Part shown: piece by piece, positions 50,031-58,637 of the stretch
Layout of the letters: the number at the start of each line of letters is the position of its first letter
Position numbering within the stretch: the stretch's first letter is position 1
Source: Pseudomonadota bacterium
GTDB taxonomy: Bacteria; Pseudomonadota; Alphaproteobacteria; Rhizobiales; Rhizobiaceae
Assembly: GCA_023457435.1 (NCBI GenBank)
Contig: JAEWLS010000002.1
Span: 124,001 to 188,000, forward strand
Direction of reading: 5' to 3'
Length of the DNA stretch: 64,000 nucleotides
Translations under genes and position numbers: made by a program
The notes under the pieces: generated by a model
Seen by the model: the letters and a program-made list of their open reading frames with translations, nothing else
The model's database searches: none
What the model was told of the DNA's origin: nothing

Positions 50031-51728
50031 CTAGTCGCGCGCGTTCAGGTCAGTGCCGAGCGTGTCGCGCACGAAGATCGTGCCGATGATCAGCGACATT
50101 GCCGCGATCGCGATCGGGTACCAGAGACCGTAGTAGATGTCGCCCGCCGCCGCGCTCATCGCGAAGACGGTCGCCGGCAGCAGGCCGCCGAACCAGCCAT
50201 TGCCGATGTGGTAGGGCAGCGACATGCCGGTGTAGCGGATGCGGGTCGGGAACATCTCGACCAGGATCGCCGCGATCGGCCCGTAGACCATCGTCACGTA
50301 GAGGACGAGCACCCACAGGATGGCGATGGTCATCACCCAGTTGACCTGCGCCGGGTCGGCCGTCATCGCCCAGGCGCCGGAGGCGTTCTGGACCAGCGGA
50401 TAGCCCGCGTCGTGCAGCGCGGTGAACACGGCGCCGTTGAACGCGGTGCCCTTGGCTGCCGCGTCCGCGCCGGCCGCGACCGCGTCGTAGGACTCGATCG
50501 TCGTGTCCTTGATCTTGACCGTGGCTGCGGAGCCTGCCGGGCCTGCGACGACGTCGTAGGGCACCGAGTTGCGGGTCAGGAACGAGGTCGCGATGTCGCA
50601 CGAGGTGGTGAACTTCGCCGTGCCGACCGGGTTGAACTGGAACCGGCAGTCGCCCGGAGCGGCTGTGACCGTCGCGCGGGTGGTTGCCTGCGCGGTTGCC
50701 AGCGCCGGGTTGGCCGACCAGGTCAGCGCCTTGAACAGCGGGAAGTAGGTCACGATGGCAAGCGCCAGGCCGGCCATGATGATGATCTTGCGGCCCACCT
50801 TGTCCGACAGCCAGCCGAAGAAGATGAAGAACGGCGTGCCGAGCGCCAGCGAGATGGCGATCATGATGTTGACCGACACCGCGTCGACCTTGAGCACGTT
50901 CTGCAGGAAGAACAGCGCGTAGAACTGCCCCGAGTACCACACCACGGCCTGGCCGGCGGTGAGGCCGAGCAGTGCGAGCAGCGCGATGCGGGCGTTCTTC
51001 CACTGGCCGAAGGCTTCCGACAGCGGCGCCTTGGAGCCCTTGCCCTCTGCCTTCATCTTCTGGAACGCCGGGGATTCGTTCAGCGTCAGGCGGATCCACA
51101 CCGAGATGCCGAGCAGGATCACCGAGAGCAGGAACGGAACGCGCCAGCCCCAGGCCTTGAACGCGTCCGGCCCCAGCGCCGTCTGGATCACCAGGATGAT
51201 GATCAGCGACAGGAACAGGCCGAGCGTCGCCGTGGTCTGGATCCACGACGTGTAGTAGCCGCGGCGGTCGTCCGGAGCGTGCTCCGCCACGTAGGTCGCC
51301 GCGCCGCCGTACTCGCCGCCGAGCGCCAGGCCCTGCAGCATGCGCAGCAGGATCAGGATGATCGGCGCGGCGATGCCGATGGTGGCCGAGCCGGGCAGCA
51401 GGCCGACCAGGAAGGTCGACATGCCCATGATCAGGATGGTCACCAGGAAGGTGTACTTGCGGCCGACCAGGTCGCCGATGCGGCCGAAGACCAGCGCTCC
51501 GAACGGACGCACCAGGAAGCCGGCGGCGAACGCCAGCAGCGCGAAGATGTTGCGGGTCGCTTCAGGATATTCCGCGAAGAACGCCGCGCCGATGAAGGCC
51601 GCGAGCGAACCGTAGAGGTAGAAGTCGTACCACTCGAAAACCGTGCCGAGCGAGGAGGCGAAGATGACCTTCCGCTCCTCCCGGGTCATGCCGCGGCTTG
51701 TCGTGCCGGCGGCTGCAGCCATTGCCAT
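50031..51728 (-). CDS. MFS transporter of the metabolite:H+ symporter (MHS) family with extra periplasmic domain
   Basis: A 565-aa membrane protein. MHS marks are SSLGTVFEWYDFYLYGSLAAFIG, VRPFGALVFGRIGDLVGRKYTF, LLRMLQGLALGGEYGGAATYVAEHAP and GWLSDKVGRKIIIMAG. The family is usually about 430-450 aa. Here about 110 extra residues lie between the eighth and ninth helices (from SANPALATAQATTRATV to MTADPAQVN). They are hydrophilic, with two Cys (GDCRFQF, TTSCDIA), and face the periplasm. GGGAGG precedes ATG 51728 by 7 nt. Substrates of relatives are carboxylates such as shikimate, citrate or alpha-ketoglutarate. Confidence 0.9.
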   Translation of the reverse strand: MAMAAAAGTTSRGMTREERKVIFASSLGTVFEWYDFYLYGSLAAFIGAAFFAEYPEATRNIFALLAFAAGFLVRPFGALVFGRIGDLVGRKYTFLVTILIMGMSTFLVGLLPGSATIGIAAPIILILLRMLQGLALGGEYGGAATYVAEHAPDDRRGYYTSWIQTTATLGLFLSLIIILVIQTALGPDAFKAWGWRVPFLLSVILLGISVWIRLTLNESPAFQKMKAEGKGSKAPLSEAFGQWKNARIALLALLGLTAGQAVVWYSGQFYALFFLQNVLKVDAVSVNIMIAISLALGTPFFIFFGWLSDKVGRKIIIMAGLALAIVTYFPLFKALTWSANPALATAQATTRATVTAAPGDCRFQFNPVGTAKFTTSCDIATSFLTRNSVPYDVVAGPAGSAATVKIKDTTIESYDAVAAGADAAAKGTAFNGAVFTALHDAGYPLVQNASGAWAMTADPAQVNWVMTIAILWVLVLYVTMVYGPIAAILVEMFPTRIRYTGMSLPYHIGNGWFGGLLPATVFAMSAAAGDIYYGLWYPIAIAAMSLIIGTIFVRDTLGTDLNARD

Positions 51729-51920
51729 GTCCAGTCCTCCCAAAATAGTCGGCCCGGGCCCTCCACGGGCCGACTCTGACAACTGTGAGGAGTAGGCTTG
51801 GCCCGGCCTTTCGGCCAGCGATGCTTAGGGCGTACAACTATAGTATGATTCCGCCGGCGGTTGCGGCGCGCCAAGTCTCCGCCGCGGCGTCGCTTGCGAC
51901 TCTCGCCGGAGGATTTGCAC

Positions 51921-52211
51921 TTGCAGCTCATCGTCGATCTTCTGGTGGCGCAGCTTCTCGACCCGTTCCGCATCGGGCTCATCCTGTTCCTGCTGCTGAC
52001 CACGCTGCGCAACCAGGGCGCCACCGGCCGCGCCATTCCGCTGGCGCTCGGCGTCGTCTTCGTCGCCGTGCTGATCCCGACGACCTTCGTCTCCGCCGCC
52101 GCGCCGTACTGGGTGCAGATCGCCGTCGGCATCGTCGCCAACCTGGTCTGGCTCGGCGCCATGTGGCTCGCCTACGGCCTGTTCCTGCGCTTTCGCGGCG
52201 CCCGCGCCTGA
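51921..52211 (+). CDS. Small three-helix membrane protein
   Basis: A 96-aa protein with three hydrophobic segments (LLDPFRIGLILFLLLTTLR, AIPLALGVVFVAVLIPTTF, VQIAVGIVANLVWLGAMWLAYGLFL) and a basic end. TTG 51921 lies 8 nt after GGAGG (51908-51912), which is why I prefer it to earlier in-frame codons. Not recognised; no enzymatic motif is seen. Confidence 0.7.
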   Translation: MQLIVDLLVAQLLDPFRIGLILFLLLTTLRNQGATGRAIPLALGVVFVAVLIPTTFVSAAAPYWVQIAVGIVANLVWLGAMWLAYGLFLRFRGARA

Positions 52212-52223
52212 CCCGCCCCTCCC

Positions 52224-52279
52224 ATGAGGCGCCCCCCAATAAGGCGCCCCCCATGAGGCGCCCACCATGCGGCGCCCGC
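52224..52279 (+). repeat. Four-copy degenerate 14-15-bp tandem repeat
   Basis: Units beginning ATgAGGCGCCC start at 52224, 52239, 52253 and 52267, differing by one or two bases and by C-run length. They occupy the gap between the small membrane protein and the Gly-rich secreted protein. Confidence 0.75.
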
Positions 52280-52389
52280 TCGGCCGATAGGCCCTTTGCC
52301 GCGCCGCCGCCGGCCGTATGGCCGATGAAGCTCGGCGCGGCCGGGCCCTAGATGCTGTCTTGCGGCGGGGCCAGCCGAAGGAGATTCCG

Positions 52390-52956
52390 ATGAAACGAGT
52401 TCTGGTAGCTTCGCTGCTCGGCGCTGCCCTGCTGGCGGCACCCGCCCTCGCGCAAGGCAATGGCGGTGGAAACGGCGGCCCCAGCGGTGGCAACGGCGGC
52501 GGCCATGATGGCGGCTCGCACGGCGCGTCCGCCTCCGCCCCCGGGCACAACAAGGGCGACGGCGGCAATGCCAGCGCGGCGGCTCCCGGCCGCATGAAGG
52601 CGGACGGCGACGACGCTTCGGCCTATGCGCCGGGCCGCGTCAAGGCCGCTTCCGGCGAGACCACCGCGAGCGTCGGCAAGCCGAATTTCGGCACCGTGAT
52701 CTCGACGATCCGCGCCGGCAAGAGCGACCTCGCCGGCATCGCGTCGGACGTCGATTTCACCGTCGTCGACGCAAGCGAGCTCGGCGGCGGCGCCCCGGCT
52801 CTCGCCAACGCGATCCGCGACAACCGGGCCGCCATCGAAGCGCTGCGCGACGAGCTCGCCGCGCTCGACATCGACGGGCTGACCGACGCGCAGATCGATG
52901 CCGCGATCGCCACCCGCGTCGAGGCCGACGGCTCGCTCACCATCTTCGTCGAATAG
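52390..52956 (+). CDS. Secreted Gly-rich hypothetical protein
   Basis: A 188-aa protein with a clear signal (MKRVLVASLLGAALLAAPALA) and AAGGAG 7 nt before ATG 52390. Residues 22-70 are a low-complexity Gly/Asn/His/Ser segment, followed by two imperfect repeats (SAAAPGRMKADGDDAS, SAYAPGRVKAASGETT). The C-terminal 90 residues look folded, with helices (NAIRDNRAAIEALRDELAAL, LTDAQIDAAIATRVEADGS) and a final beta-like LTIFVE. Not recognised. The location is periplasmic or secreted. Confidence 0.8.
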   Translation: MKRVLVASLLGAALLAAPALAQGNGGGNGGPSGGNGGGHDGGSHGASASAPGHNKGDGGNASAAAPGRMKADGDDASAYAPGRVKAASGETTASVGKPNFGTVISTIRAGKSDLAGIASDVDFTVVDASELGGGAPALANAIRDNRAAIEALRDELAALDIDGLTDAQIDAAIATRVEADGSLTIFVE

Positions 52957-53475
52957 CGGTGACGCCGAAGGGGAGGCGCCCGCCGTCTCCCCTTTCGCGC
53001 GCGGGGGCAGCACCCGTCACCGCAGGCGCGGCGCACGCCGTATCGTGGCGAATTGCTAGCGCCGCGCCGCCTTCATCGCCTCGGCCGCACCCAAACCTTC
53101 GTCATCCCGGAAGGCGCTTCCGAGCGCAGCGAGGCGCGCCTATCCGGGACCCATGCCTCGCGCTAGCCTGGCTACCGCTGCGCTGAGCGCGCTGCGGGCG
53201 GCAATTAGCTGAGTGATGGGGAAGCGCGGTAGTCGGTTGCGACAAGCGCCGCGAAAGTTCTTCGGTCTCACCCTCCAGGGTGATTGCGTAGGCTTCCAGG
53301 TGCGCTAGGATCGCACCTGAGTATTTCTGCGCGAAAAACCTAGCTATTATTAAGAAATGACTGATCAGCGCACGATTTAACTATTAATCAGCAATATATT
53401 TGACTCCTGACTTTATCCCGTACTTCAGTATCAGCGCGCCTAGGGCGCCATCAAAACTGTGACAGGGGAGTAAAA
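52957..53475. other. 519-bp non-coding gap, AT-rich at its end
   Basis: No credible gene is seen. A hairpin CAGGTGCG/CGCACCTG lies at 53297-53319 without a T-run. From about 53330 to 53475 the base composition is markedly richer in A and T than the surroundings (several TTAA and AATATATT tracts), so it probably holds the promoter of the gene at 53476. I cannot assign clean -35/-10 boxes. Confidence 0.5.
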
Positions 53476-53802
53476 ATGTATAGGAACATGCTGATCATAC
53501 CGGCAATCGCCGTGATGTCCTTGACGACGGGGCTGGCCGGTACGTCGGTTTCCAGTGCAGAGACCTACATCAAGCGCGAGTATGTCAGTCGCGATGTTTG
53601 CTACCGTGCCCGTAAGGTGCCGGCCAAGGTTCAGTACAACACGCGTGGCGTGAAACTGCGCGACGCGTCCCGCAGCTGGTCAGGCAACATGCAGGCCGAT
53701 GGCGCGCTCGTCGTCGATCGCTATCACGACGAGGTCTACATCCAGACCCGTGAAGTCGTCGAAGATCAGCACGTCACCCTCGTTCGCGTGAACTGCCGCT
53801 GA
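53476..53802 (+). CDS. Small secreted protein of unknown function
   Basis: A 108-aa protein with signal (MLIIPAIAVMSLTTGLAGTSVSSA) and ACAGGGGAG before ATG 53476. The mature part is basic, with two Cys (SRDVCYRAR and the C-terminal RVNCR) likely to form a disulfide, and many short beta strands. Not recognised. It starts a region of small exported proteins with less extreme codon bias than the neighbours. Confidence 0.75.
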   Translation: MYRNMLIIPAIAVMSLTTGLAGTSVSSAETYIKREYVSRDVCYRARKVPAKVQYNTRGVKLRDASRSWSGNMQADGALVVDRYHDEVYIQTREVVEDQHVTLVRVNCR

Positions 53803-53853
53803 TCAACATCGGCGGCGGCCTGTCGGTCGCCGCCGAACCGGAGACTGTCCTCG

Positions 53854-54372
53854 ATGATCAAGGCTATGTTTACGGCGCTTCGACTCGCCGTCGCGCTTGG
53901 CGCTTTCTACTCAGCGCAAGTTTACGCTGGCGAGACCGTGCCGGCACACCTCATCGCGATGTTCACCGCGTCGGGGGGCCACGCTGTAGAGCCTGTGATT
54001 GCGCCTCCGCCGACGAAGTTCGAGCATGGTAAGTTGTTGACCCTACGCGAGATCGTCGGCGACACGGCAGGAGGAGAGTCTGTCGCCGCACCCTTGCTGG
54101 CTGGGGCGAGCTTGCACGTAGCCATTGTCGACGATGCCGGGCAGTTGCTGTCCGCGGTGGAATTGGCCTCGTGCAAGGCCTTGAACCTCTTCGAGGAGCC
54201 CGAGGCCGATCTCCCGCCGCGGGCAGAGTGCGACGGCGCGCTGTATGCTCTGGCGGTGAGTGCTGAAGGCTTCGATGTAACCCGCGACGGCAAGCCGGCG
54301 CGCAGTGTGACCCTGCCGGCAGGCGTCTACTCGCTCAACGGCTTGCCGTTTCGTGTAGCGGCGCCGCGGTAG
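53854..54372 (+). CDS. Secreted protein of unknown function
   Basis: A 172-aa protein with a signal (FTALRLAVALGAFYSAQVYA). The mature part has strand-rich segments (LHVAIVDDAGQLLSAVEL, FDVTRDGKPARSVTLPAGVYSLNGLPFRV) and two Cys (ASCKAL, AECDGAL). It could be an immunoglobulin-like or lipoprotein-associated domain. Not recognised. Its 3' end overlaps the opposite-strand lipoprotein gene by 38 bp. Confidence 0.72.
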   Translation: MIKAMFTALRLAVALGAFYSAQVYAGETVPAHLIAMFTASGGHAVEPVIAPPPTKFEHGKLLTLREIVGDTAGGESVAAPLLAGASLHVAIVDDAGQLLSAVELASCKALNLFEEPEADLPPRAECDGALYALAVSAEGFDVTRDGKPARSVTLPAGVYSLNGLPFRVAAPR

Positions 54373-54685
54373 GAAGGGGCGCCGATGTGACGCCCACATG
54401 GTCGAGATCCTCGATGACGGCGGTGTTGGCGAACAGCGCGGTCACGTACGGCGGAATTTGAGGGGCGTCGGCGAGGTCTTTGGGGTGTTGCGAGTAGCGC
54501 ACGAAGTCGCCCGTGACGCAGATCTTGTCCGCCGGGACGTCATCCTCCAGTCGGAAGTAGCAGGTGTCTGCGCCGTAGGCCTTCACCACGATGTAGGTCG
54601 ACATGGCTTGCGTCGTGTCCGGACGAGGTGCCGACGCGCACCCGGCCGCGAACACGTTGAGCAAGATTAAGGCGGGCCAACGCAT
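54335..54685 (-). CDS. Small lipoprotein of unknown function
   Basis: A 116-aa protein with lipobox FAAGC near residue 15 (MRWPALILLNVFAAGCAS). The short mature domain has two further Cys (ADTCYFRL, DKICVTGD) and acidic, Pro-rich stretches. ATG 54685 is chosen as the start of the signal. It is divergent from the LuxR gene and overlaps the secreted-protein gene tail to tail. Not recognised. Confidence 0.72.
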   Translation of the reverse strand: MRWPALILLNVFAAGCASAPRPDTTQAMSTYIVVKAYGADTCYFRLEDDVPADKICVTGDFVRYSQHPKDLADAPQIPPYVTALFANTAVIEDLDHVGVTSAPLPTAAPLHETASR

Positions 54686-54701
54686 GAATACGCAATCCGG
54701 T

Positions 54702-54737
54702 ATGGTTAACGCATTGCAACAGAATACGGTTAACCAT
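54702..54737. promoter_or_regulatory. Inverted repeat between lipoprotein and luxR genes
   Basis: ATGGTTAAC (54702-54710) and GTTAACCAT (54729-54737) are perfect 9-bp inverted arms with an 18-bp spacer. Each arm contains GTTAAC. It sits 16 bp before the lipoprotein start and 92 bp before luxR, so it may control either gene; the LuxR protein itself is the first candidate. Confidence 0.5.
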
Positions 54738-54829
54738 CGGTGAATTGTTTGCGCCAACTGCCTTGCTCGCACAGCCAGTCAGGTGCGAGCTTGACCGATC
54801 ACTGAGCGCATAGGTGGTGGAGAGGTATC

Positions 54830-55918
54830 ATGCGCGACCTGGAAGCAATCGCCGACCAATTGTACGAAGCTGCGATTATTCCTGAACTCATGCCGCAGGC
54901 GCTCGACGCTCTGTCGGACGTCGCTGGGGCCGGCGGCGGCGTGCTCTTTGCCGCGAGCGACTACGGTGCGCATTGGTGTTCGTCAGGCAGCATCAGGCAT
55001 CACATCGCCGACTTCATTGCGCTCGGTTTGACCGAACGCAACGAGCGTGCGGCTCGTCTGGTCGCGACGGGCCACATGGGGTTTCTGCGCGACCATGATG
55101 TCTTCACGGACGCGCAGATGGATCAGATCGAAGTATACCGCGACTTCCTCAGGCCGCGCGGATTCGGCTGGGGAACTGCGACCTTCATCCCCGTTCCAAA
55201 CGGCGACGCGATCGTCCTTTCCATCGAGCGAGAGTACAAGAAGGGCCCGGTTCCGATCGAGGCCGTACGCCAACTCGACGCCATCCGACCGCATTTCGCA
55301 CGCGCCGCGCTGATAGCCTCGCGCCTGCGCATGCAGCGTGCGGCCGACACCGTGTCGCTCCTGGAGCGCTTTGGCATCCCCGCGGCCGTCCTCGGTGTGA
55401 GGGGTGACATGATTGCCTGCAATGCGGAATTCGAAGGCCTTGGCAGTCAGGTCACGACTGGCGCCGGCGATCACCTGCGTTTTGGCGACGCCGCGGCAAA
55501 TGCGCAGTGGAAGGAGGCACTGACAGCGAGCAGCCTTGCAGGCTACCAGCCTATACGCTCGATCGTAGTGCCTGCGACCAGTGAAAAGGTGCCACTTGTC
55601 ATACATCTCGCGCCGCTGCGGCGTCAGGCACTGGACTTCTTCGCGCGCGGAGCTTTCCTCGTTATCGCCACCCCGCCTTCAGCCAATCCGCTTCCCGGCC
55701 CGGTCATCCTCAACGCCCTCTACGACCTGACGCCAGCCGAGTCGCGCGTCGCGTCGAAATTGATGGACGGGCTCGATATCGAAACCGTCGCGACAAGCAT
55801 GGCGGTGTCGCGTGAAACGGTCCGAACTCATGCCAAGCGCATCTATCAGAAAACCGGCAGTCGTTCGCAGGCCGAACTGATTGCGCGCCTGTCCCCGCTG
55901 CGGCTGAGGATCGATTGA
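54830..55918 (+). CDS. LuxR-family transcriptional regulator
   Basis: A 362-aa protein. The C-terminal 60 residues are a LuxR/NarL helix-turn-helix (LTPAESRVASKLMDGLDIETVATSMAVSRETVRTHAKRIYQKTG). The N-terminal 290 residues form one long sensing region of two alpha/beta subdomains (FIPVPNGDAIVLSIEREYKKGPV, LERFGIPAAVLGVRGDMIACNAEFE is PAS-like). No receiver domain and no AHL-binding W-Y-D pattern are seen. GGAGAGG precedes ATG 54830. The signal is unknown; the targets may include the adjacent exported proteins. Confidence 0.88.
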   Translation: MRDLEAIADQLYEAAIIPELMPQALDALSDVAGAGGGVLFAASDYGAHWCSSGSIRHHIADFIALGLTERNERAARLVATGHMGFLRDHDVFTDAQMDQIEVYRDFLRPRGFGWGTATFIPVPNGDAIVLSIEREYKKGPVPIEAVRQLDAIRPHFARAALIASRLRMQRAADTVSLLERFGIPAAVLGVRGDMIACNAEFEGLGSQVTTGAGDHLRFGDAAANAQWKEALTASSLAGYQPIRSIVVPATSEKVPLVIHLAPLRRQALDFFARGAFLVIATPPSANPLPGPVILNALYDLTPAESRVASKLMDGLDIETVATSMAVSRETVRTHAKRIYQKTGSRSQAELIARLSPLRLRID

Positions 55919-55933
55919 CGATGTGTCATGTCC

Positions 55934-55969
55934 CCCCGCGGGCGGACAATGCCTGTCGCGCCCGCGGGG
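55934..55969. terminator. Hairpin between convergent luxR and RHH genes
   Basis: Perfect 11-bp arms (CCCCGCGGGCG 55934-55944, CGCCCGCGGGG 55959-55969) with a 14-nt loop occupy the gap. There is no T-run on either side. Probably a shared, Rho-assisted terminator. Confidence 0.55.
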
Positions 55970-55985
55970 TCAAGGTCTCGCGCCG

Positions 55986-56165
55986 TCAGCTCGCCTTGCG
56001 CAGCTGCACCGGCTCCTTCGAGAGGTAGCCCTTCTCGACGAGCCATTCCTCGATGATGATCTCGACCATCGACGACACCGAGCGGCGGTCGTCGCGGGCG
56101 GCGCGCACCAGCGCGTCCTTGAGGTCGGCTTCGATGCGGAATCCGAGCGGGTTGGTCTTTGCCAT
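55986..56165 (-). CDS. 59-aa ribbon-helix-helix protein
   Basis: ATG 56165 opens MAKTNPLGFRIEADLKDALV, followed by RAARDDRRSVSSMVEIIIEEWLVEKGYL and a basic end (QLRKAS) at TGA 55986. The pattern beta strand (PLGFRIE), helix A, turn (RRSVSSM), helix B is that of Arc/MetJ/CopG DNA-binding domains. It has no toxin partner: the upstream gene is a membrane-anchored protein and luxR is downstream on the other strand. It could be a stand-alone regulator. Confidence 0.82.
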   Translation of the reverse strand: MAKTNPLGFRIEADLKDALVRAARDDRRSVSSMVEIIIEEWLVEKGYLSKEPVQLRKAS

Positions 56166-56266
56166 GGGTTAAATTCCTGACTTGGGCGCCGCGCCGCGGG
56201 ATCTTCCGCTGGTCGGGCCGGAACGGCCTCGGGCGCCGGGTTGACGTGGCTTGCTTGGGCAGCGTG

Positions 56267-56653
56267 TCAGGCGTTGGCCGGCGGCGCGCGCGGCTGGAAG
56301 TGCGGGCGCGGGGTTTCGTGAAGCGGAGGGCTGCCGGCGGCCCGCACGGCCGGCCGCTCCGCAAGATCGTCCGCTCGCGCGGCGGATGCCGCCGCGCGGT
56401 CGTCCTCGCCGCCGCCAAGGGTAGCGAACTCCGGCTTGGCGCGTTCGGTCTCGGCGATCTCCAGCCGCTCGCCCGGCTGCTGCCCGGCGGTGAGCTCGAC
56501 GGCGCGGCTCGCCGCCAGCGCCTCGCGCGCCAGCGAGCCCTCGCCGATGCCGGCCGGCGCCTCGCCGAAGCCGAACAGGAACAGCGCGACGACGACGAGC
56601 CGCCGCACCAGCGCGCCGGTCAGGTCGAGTATGTGCGATGTGCGTCGCGTCAT
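56267..56653 (-). CDS. Single-pass membrane protein of unknown function
   Basis: A 128-aa protein with one hydrophobic helix near the N-terminus (residues 8-28: LDLTGALVRRLVVVALFLFGFG). A hydrophilic Ala/Glu/Arg-rich tail follows that ends Pro-rich (HETPRPHFQPRAPPANA). GAGG precedes ATG 56653. It lies 101 bp upstream of the ribbon-helix-helix gene on the same strand. Not recognised. It is shown rather than the longer opposite frame because it has a start, a ribosome site and a membrane segment. Confidence 0.55.
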   Translation of the reverse strand: MTRRTSHILDLTGALVRRLVVVALFLFGFGEAPAGIGEGSLAREALAASRAVELTAGQQPGERLEIAETERAKPEFATLGGGEDDRAAASAARADDLAERPAVRAAGSPPLHETPRPHFQPRAPPANA

Positions 56654-56810
56654 CGGAGCCTCGCGCGCCGCCGGTCGACCGGTGGTCTTCCGACATGTGT
56701 CGCGTTTGTCGTATAATTCAATACGCCTTTCGCCGTTCCACCGCAACGCGCGGGGTCGGCGCGTCCCCCGCGCTTGTTAGCCCAGTCCGCCCCTGATAAA
56801 GCGCCGGCCC

Positions 56811-58637
56811 ATGAACCCTACGCCCACCACCCCGCTCGACAACATCCGCAACTTCTCGATCGTCGCCCATATCGACCACGGCAAGTCGACGCTCGCCGAC
56901 CGCCTCATCCAGATGACCGGCGGGCTCGATGCGCGCGAGATGGCCGGCAAGGAGCAGGTGCTCGACAACATGGACATCGAGCGCGAGCGCGGCATCACCA
57001 TCAAGGCGCAGACGGTGCGGCTGAACTACCGCGCCGAGGACGGCCGCGACTACGTGCTCAACCTGATCGACACGCCCGGCCATGTCGACTTCGGCTACGA
57101 GGTGTCGCGCAGCCTGCGCGCCTGCGAGGGCTCGCTGCTCGTCGTCGACGCCAGCCAGGGCGTCGAGGCGCAGACGCTCGCCAACGTCTACCAGGCGATC
57201 GACGCCGACCACGAGATCGTCGTGGTCCTGAACAAGATCGACCTGCCGGCGGCCGAGCCGGAGCGCATCCGCGAGCAGGTCGAGGAGGTGATCGGCATCG
57301 ACGCCAGCCAGGCCGTGCTGATCTCGGCCAAGACCGGCATCGGCATCGACCTCGTGCTCGAGGCCATCGTCAGGCAGCTGCCGCCGCCGAAGTCGGGCGA
57401 CGCCGCCGCGCCGCTGAAGGCCATGCTGGTCGACAGCTGGTACGACGCCTATCTCGGCGTCATCGTGCTCGTCCGCGTCATCGACGGCGTCATGAAGAAG
57501 GGCCAGGCGATCCGCATGATGGGCACCGGCGCCCGCTACGAGGTCGAGCGCACCGGCTTCTTCACGCCGAAGATGGTTCCGGCCGAGCAGATCGGCCCCG
57601 GCGAGTTCGGCTTCATCACGGCCTCGATCAAGGAGGTGGCCGACACCCGCGTCGGCGACACCATCACCGAGGACCGCCGCCCGACCGCCTCGCCCCTGCC
57701 GGGCTTCAAGCCGGCGCAGCCCGTCGTCTTCTGCGGCCTGTTCCCGGTCGACGCCGCCGATTTCGAGGCGCTGCGCGCCGCCATGGGCAAGCTGCGTTTG
57801 AACGACGCCAGCTTCTCCTTCGAGATGGAAACCTCCGCCGCGCTTGGCTTCGGCTTCCGCTGCGGCTTCCTCGGCCTGCTCCACCTCGAGATCATCCAGG
57901 AGCGGCTGGAGCGCGAGTTCGACCTCGACCTGATCGCCACCGCGCCGTCGGTGGTCTACCGCCTGGCCATGACCGACGGCACCGAGAAGGAGCTGCACAA
58001 CCCGGCCGACATGCCCGACGTGGTGCGCATCGACCACATCGAGGAGCCATGGATCCGCGCCACCATCCTGACGCCGGACGACTATCTCGGCGGCATCCTG
58101 AAGCTCTGCCAGGAGCGCCGCGGCGTGCAGGTCGACCTGTCCTATGTCGGCAAGCGCGCCATGCTCACCTACGAGCTGCCGCTCAACGAGGTGGTGTTCG
58201 ACTTCTACGACCGGCTGAAGTCGATCTCCAAGGGCTACGCCTCGTTCGACTACCAGCTGACCGACTACAAGGAGGGCGACCTCGTCAAGATGTCGATCCT
58301 GGTCAACGAGGAGCCGGTCGACGCGCTGTCGATGCTGGTCCACCGCTCGGCGGCGGAAAAGCGCGGCCGCGTCATGTGCGAGAAGCTCAAGGAGCTGATC
58401 CCGCAGCACATGTTCAAGATCCCGATCCAGGCCGCCATCGGCGGCAAGGTCATTGCCCGCGAGACCATCTCGGCGCTGCGCAAGGACGTCACCGCCAAGT
58501 GCTACGGCGGCGACGTGACCCGCAAGCGCAAGCTGCTCGACAAGCAGAAGGAGGGCAAGAAGCGCATGCGCCAGTTCGGCAAGGTCGACATCCCGCAGGC
58601 GGCGTTCATCGAGGCTCTGAAGATGGGGGACGCGTAA
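56811..58637 (+). CDS. lepA: Elongation factor 4 (LepA)
   Basis: A 608-aa ribosome-bound GTPase. G1 is AHIDHGKSTLADR (residues 19-31), G2 RGITIKAQTV, G3 DTPGHVDF, G4 NKIDLP. The LepA C-terminal domain is complete: AKCYGGDVTRKRKLLDKQKEGKKRMR and the tail VDIPQAAFIEALKMGD. The length is normal. It is a single gene followed by a repeat-filled gap. Confidence 0.97.
   Translation: MNPTPTTPLDNIRNFSIVAHIDHGKSTLADRLIQMTGGLDAREMAGKEQVLDNMDIERERGITIKAQTVRLNYRAEDGRDYVLNLIDTPGHVDFGYEVSRSLRACEGSLLVVDASQGVEAQTLANVYQAIDADHEIVVVLNKIDLPAAEPERIREQVEEVIGIDASQAVLISAKTGIGIDLVLEAIVRQLPPPKSGDAAAPLKAMLVDSWYDAYLGVIVLVRVIDGVMKKGQAIRMMGTGARYEVERTGFFTPKMVPAEQIGPGEFGFITASIKEVADTRVGDTITEDRRPTASPLPGFKPAQPVVFCGLFPVDAADFEALRAAMGKLRLNDASFSFEMETSAALGFGFRCGFLGLLHLEIIQERLEREFDLDLIATAPSVVYRLAMTDGTEKELHNPADMPDVVRIDHIEEPWIRATILTPDDYLGGILKLCQERRGVQVDLSYVGKRAMLTYELPLNEVVFDFYDRLKSISKGYASFDYQLTDYKEGDLVKMSILVNEEPVDALSMLVHRSAAEKRGRVMCEKLKELIPQHMFKIPIQAAIGGKVIARETISALRKDVTAKCYGGDVTRKRKLLDKQKEGKKRMRQFGKVDIPQAAFIEALKMGDA

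Noticed and set aside
52224..52279. Tandem GGCGCCC units as a CRISPR or regulatory array
   Set aside because: The period is only 14-15 bp without spacers, so it is a simple degenerate microsatellite-like repeat.
53297..53319. Hairpin as a terminator
   Set aside because: It lies more than 300 bp after the upstream gene and has no T-run; better described as part of an unresolved gap.
56159..56716. 185-codon plus-strand frame
   Set aside because: It overlaps a minus-strand frame with start, ribosome site and membrane helix, and it covers the promoter region of the ribbon-helix-helix gene.
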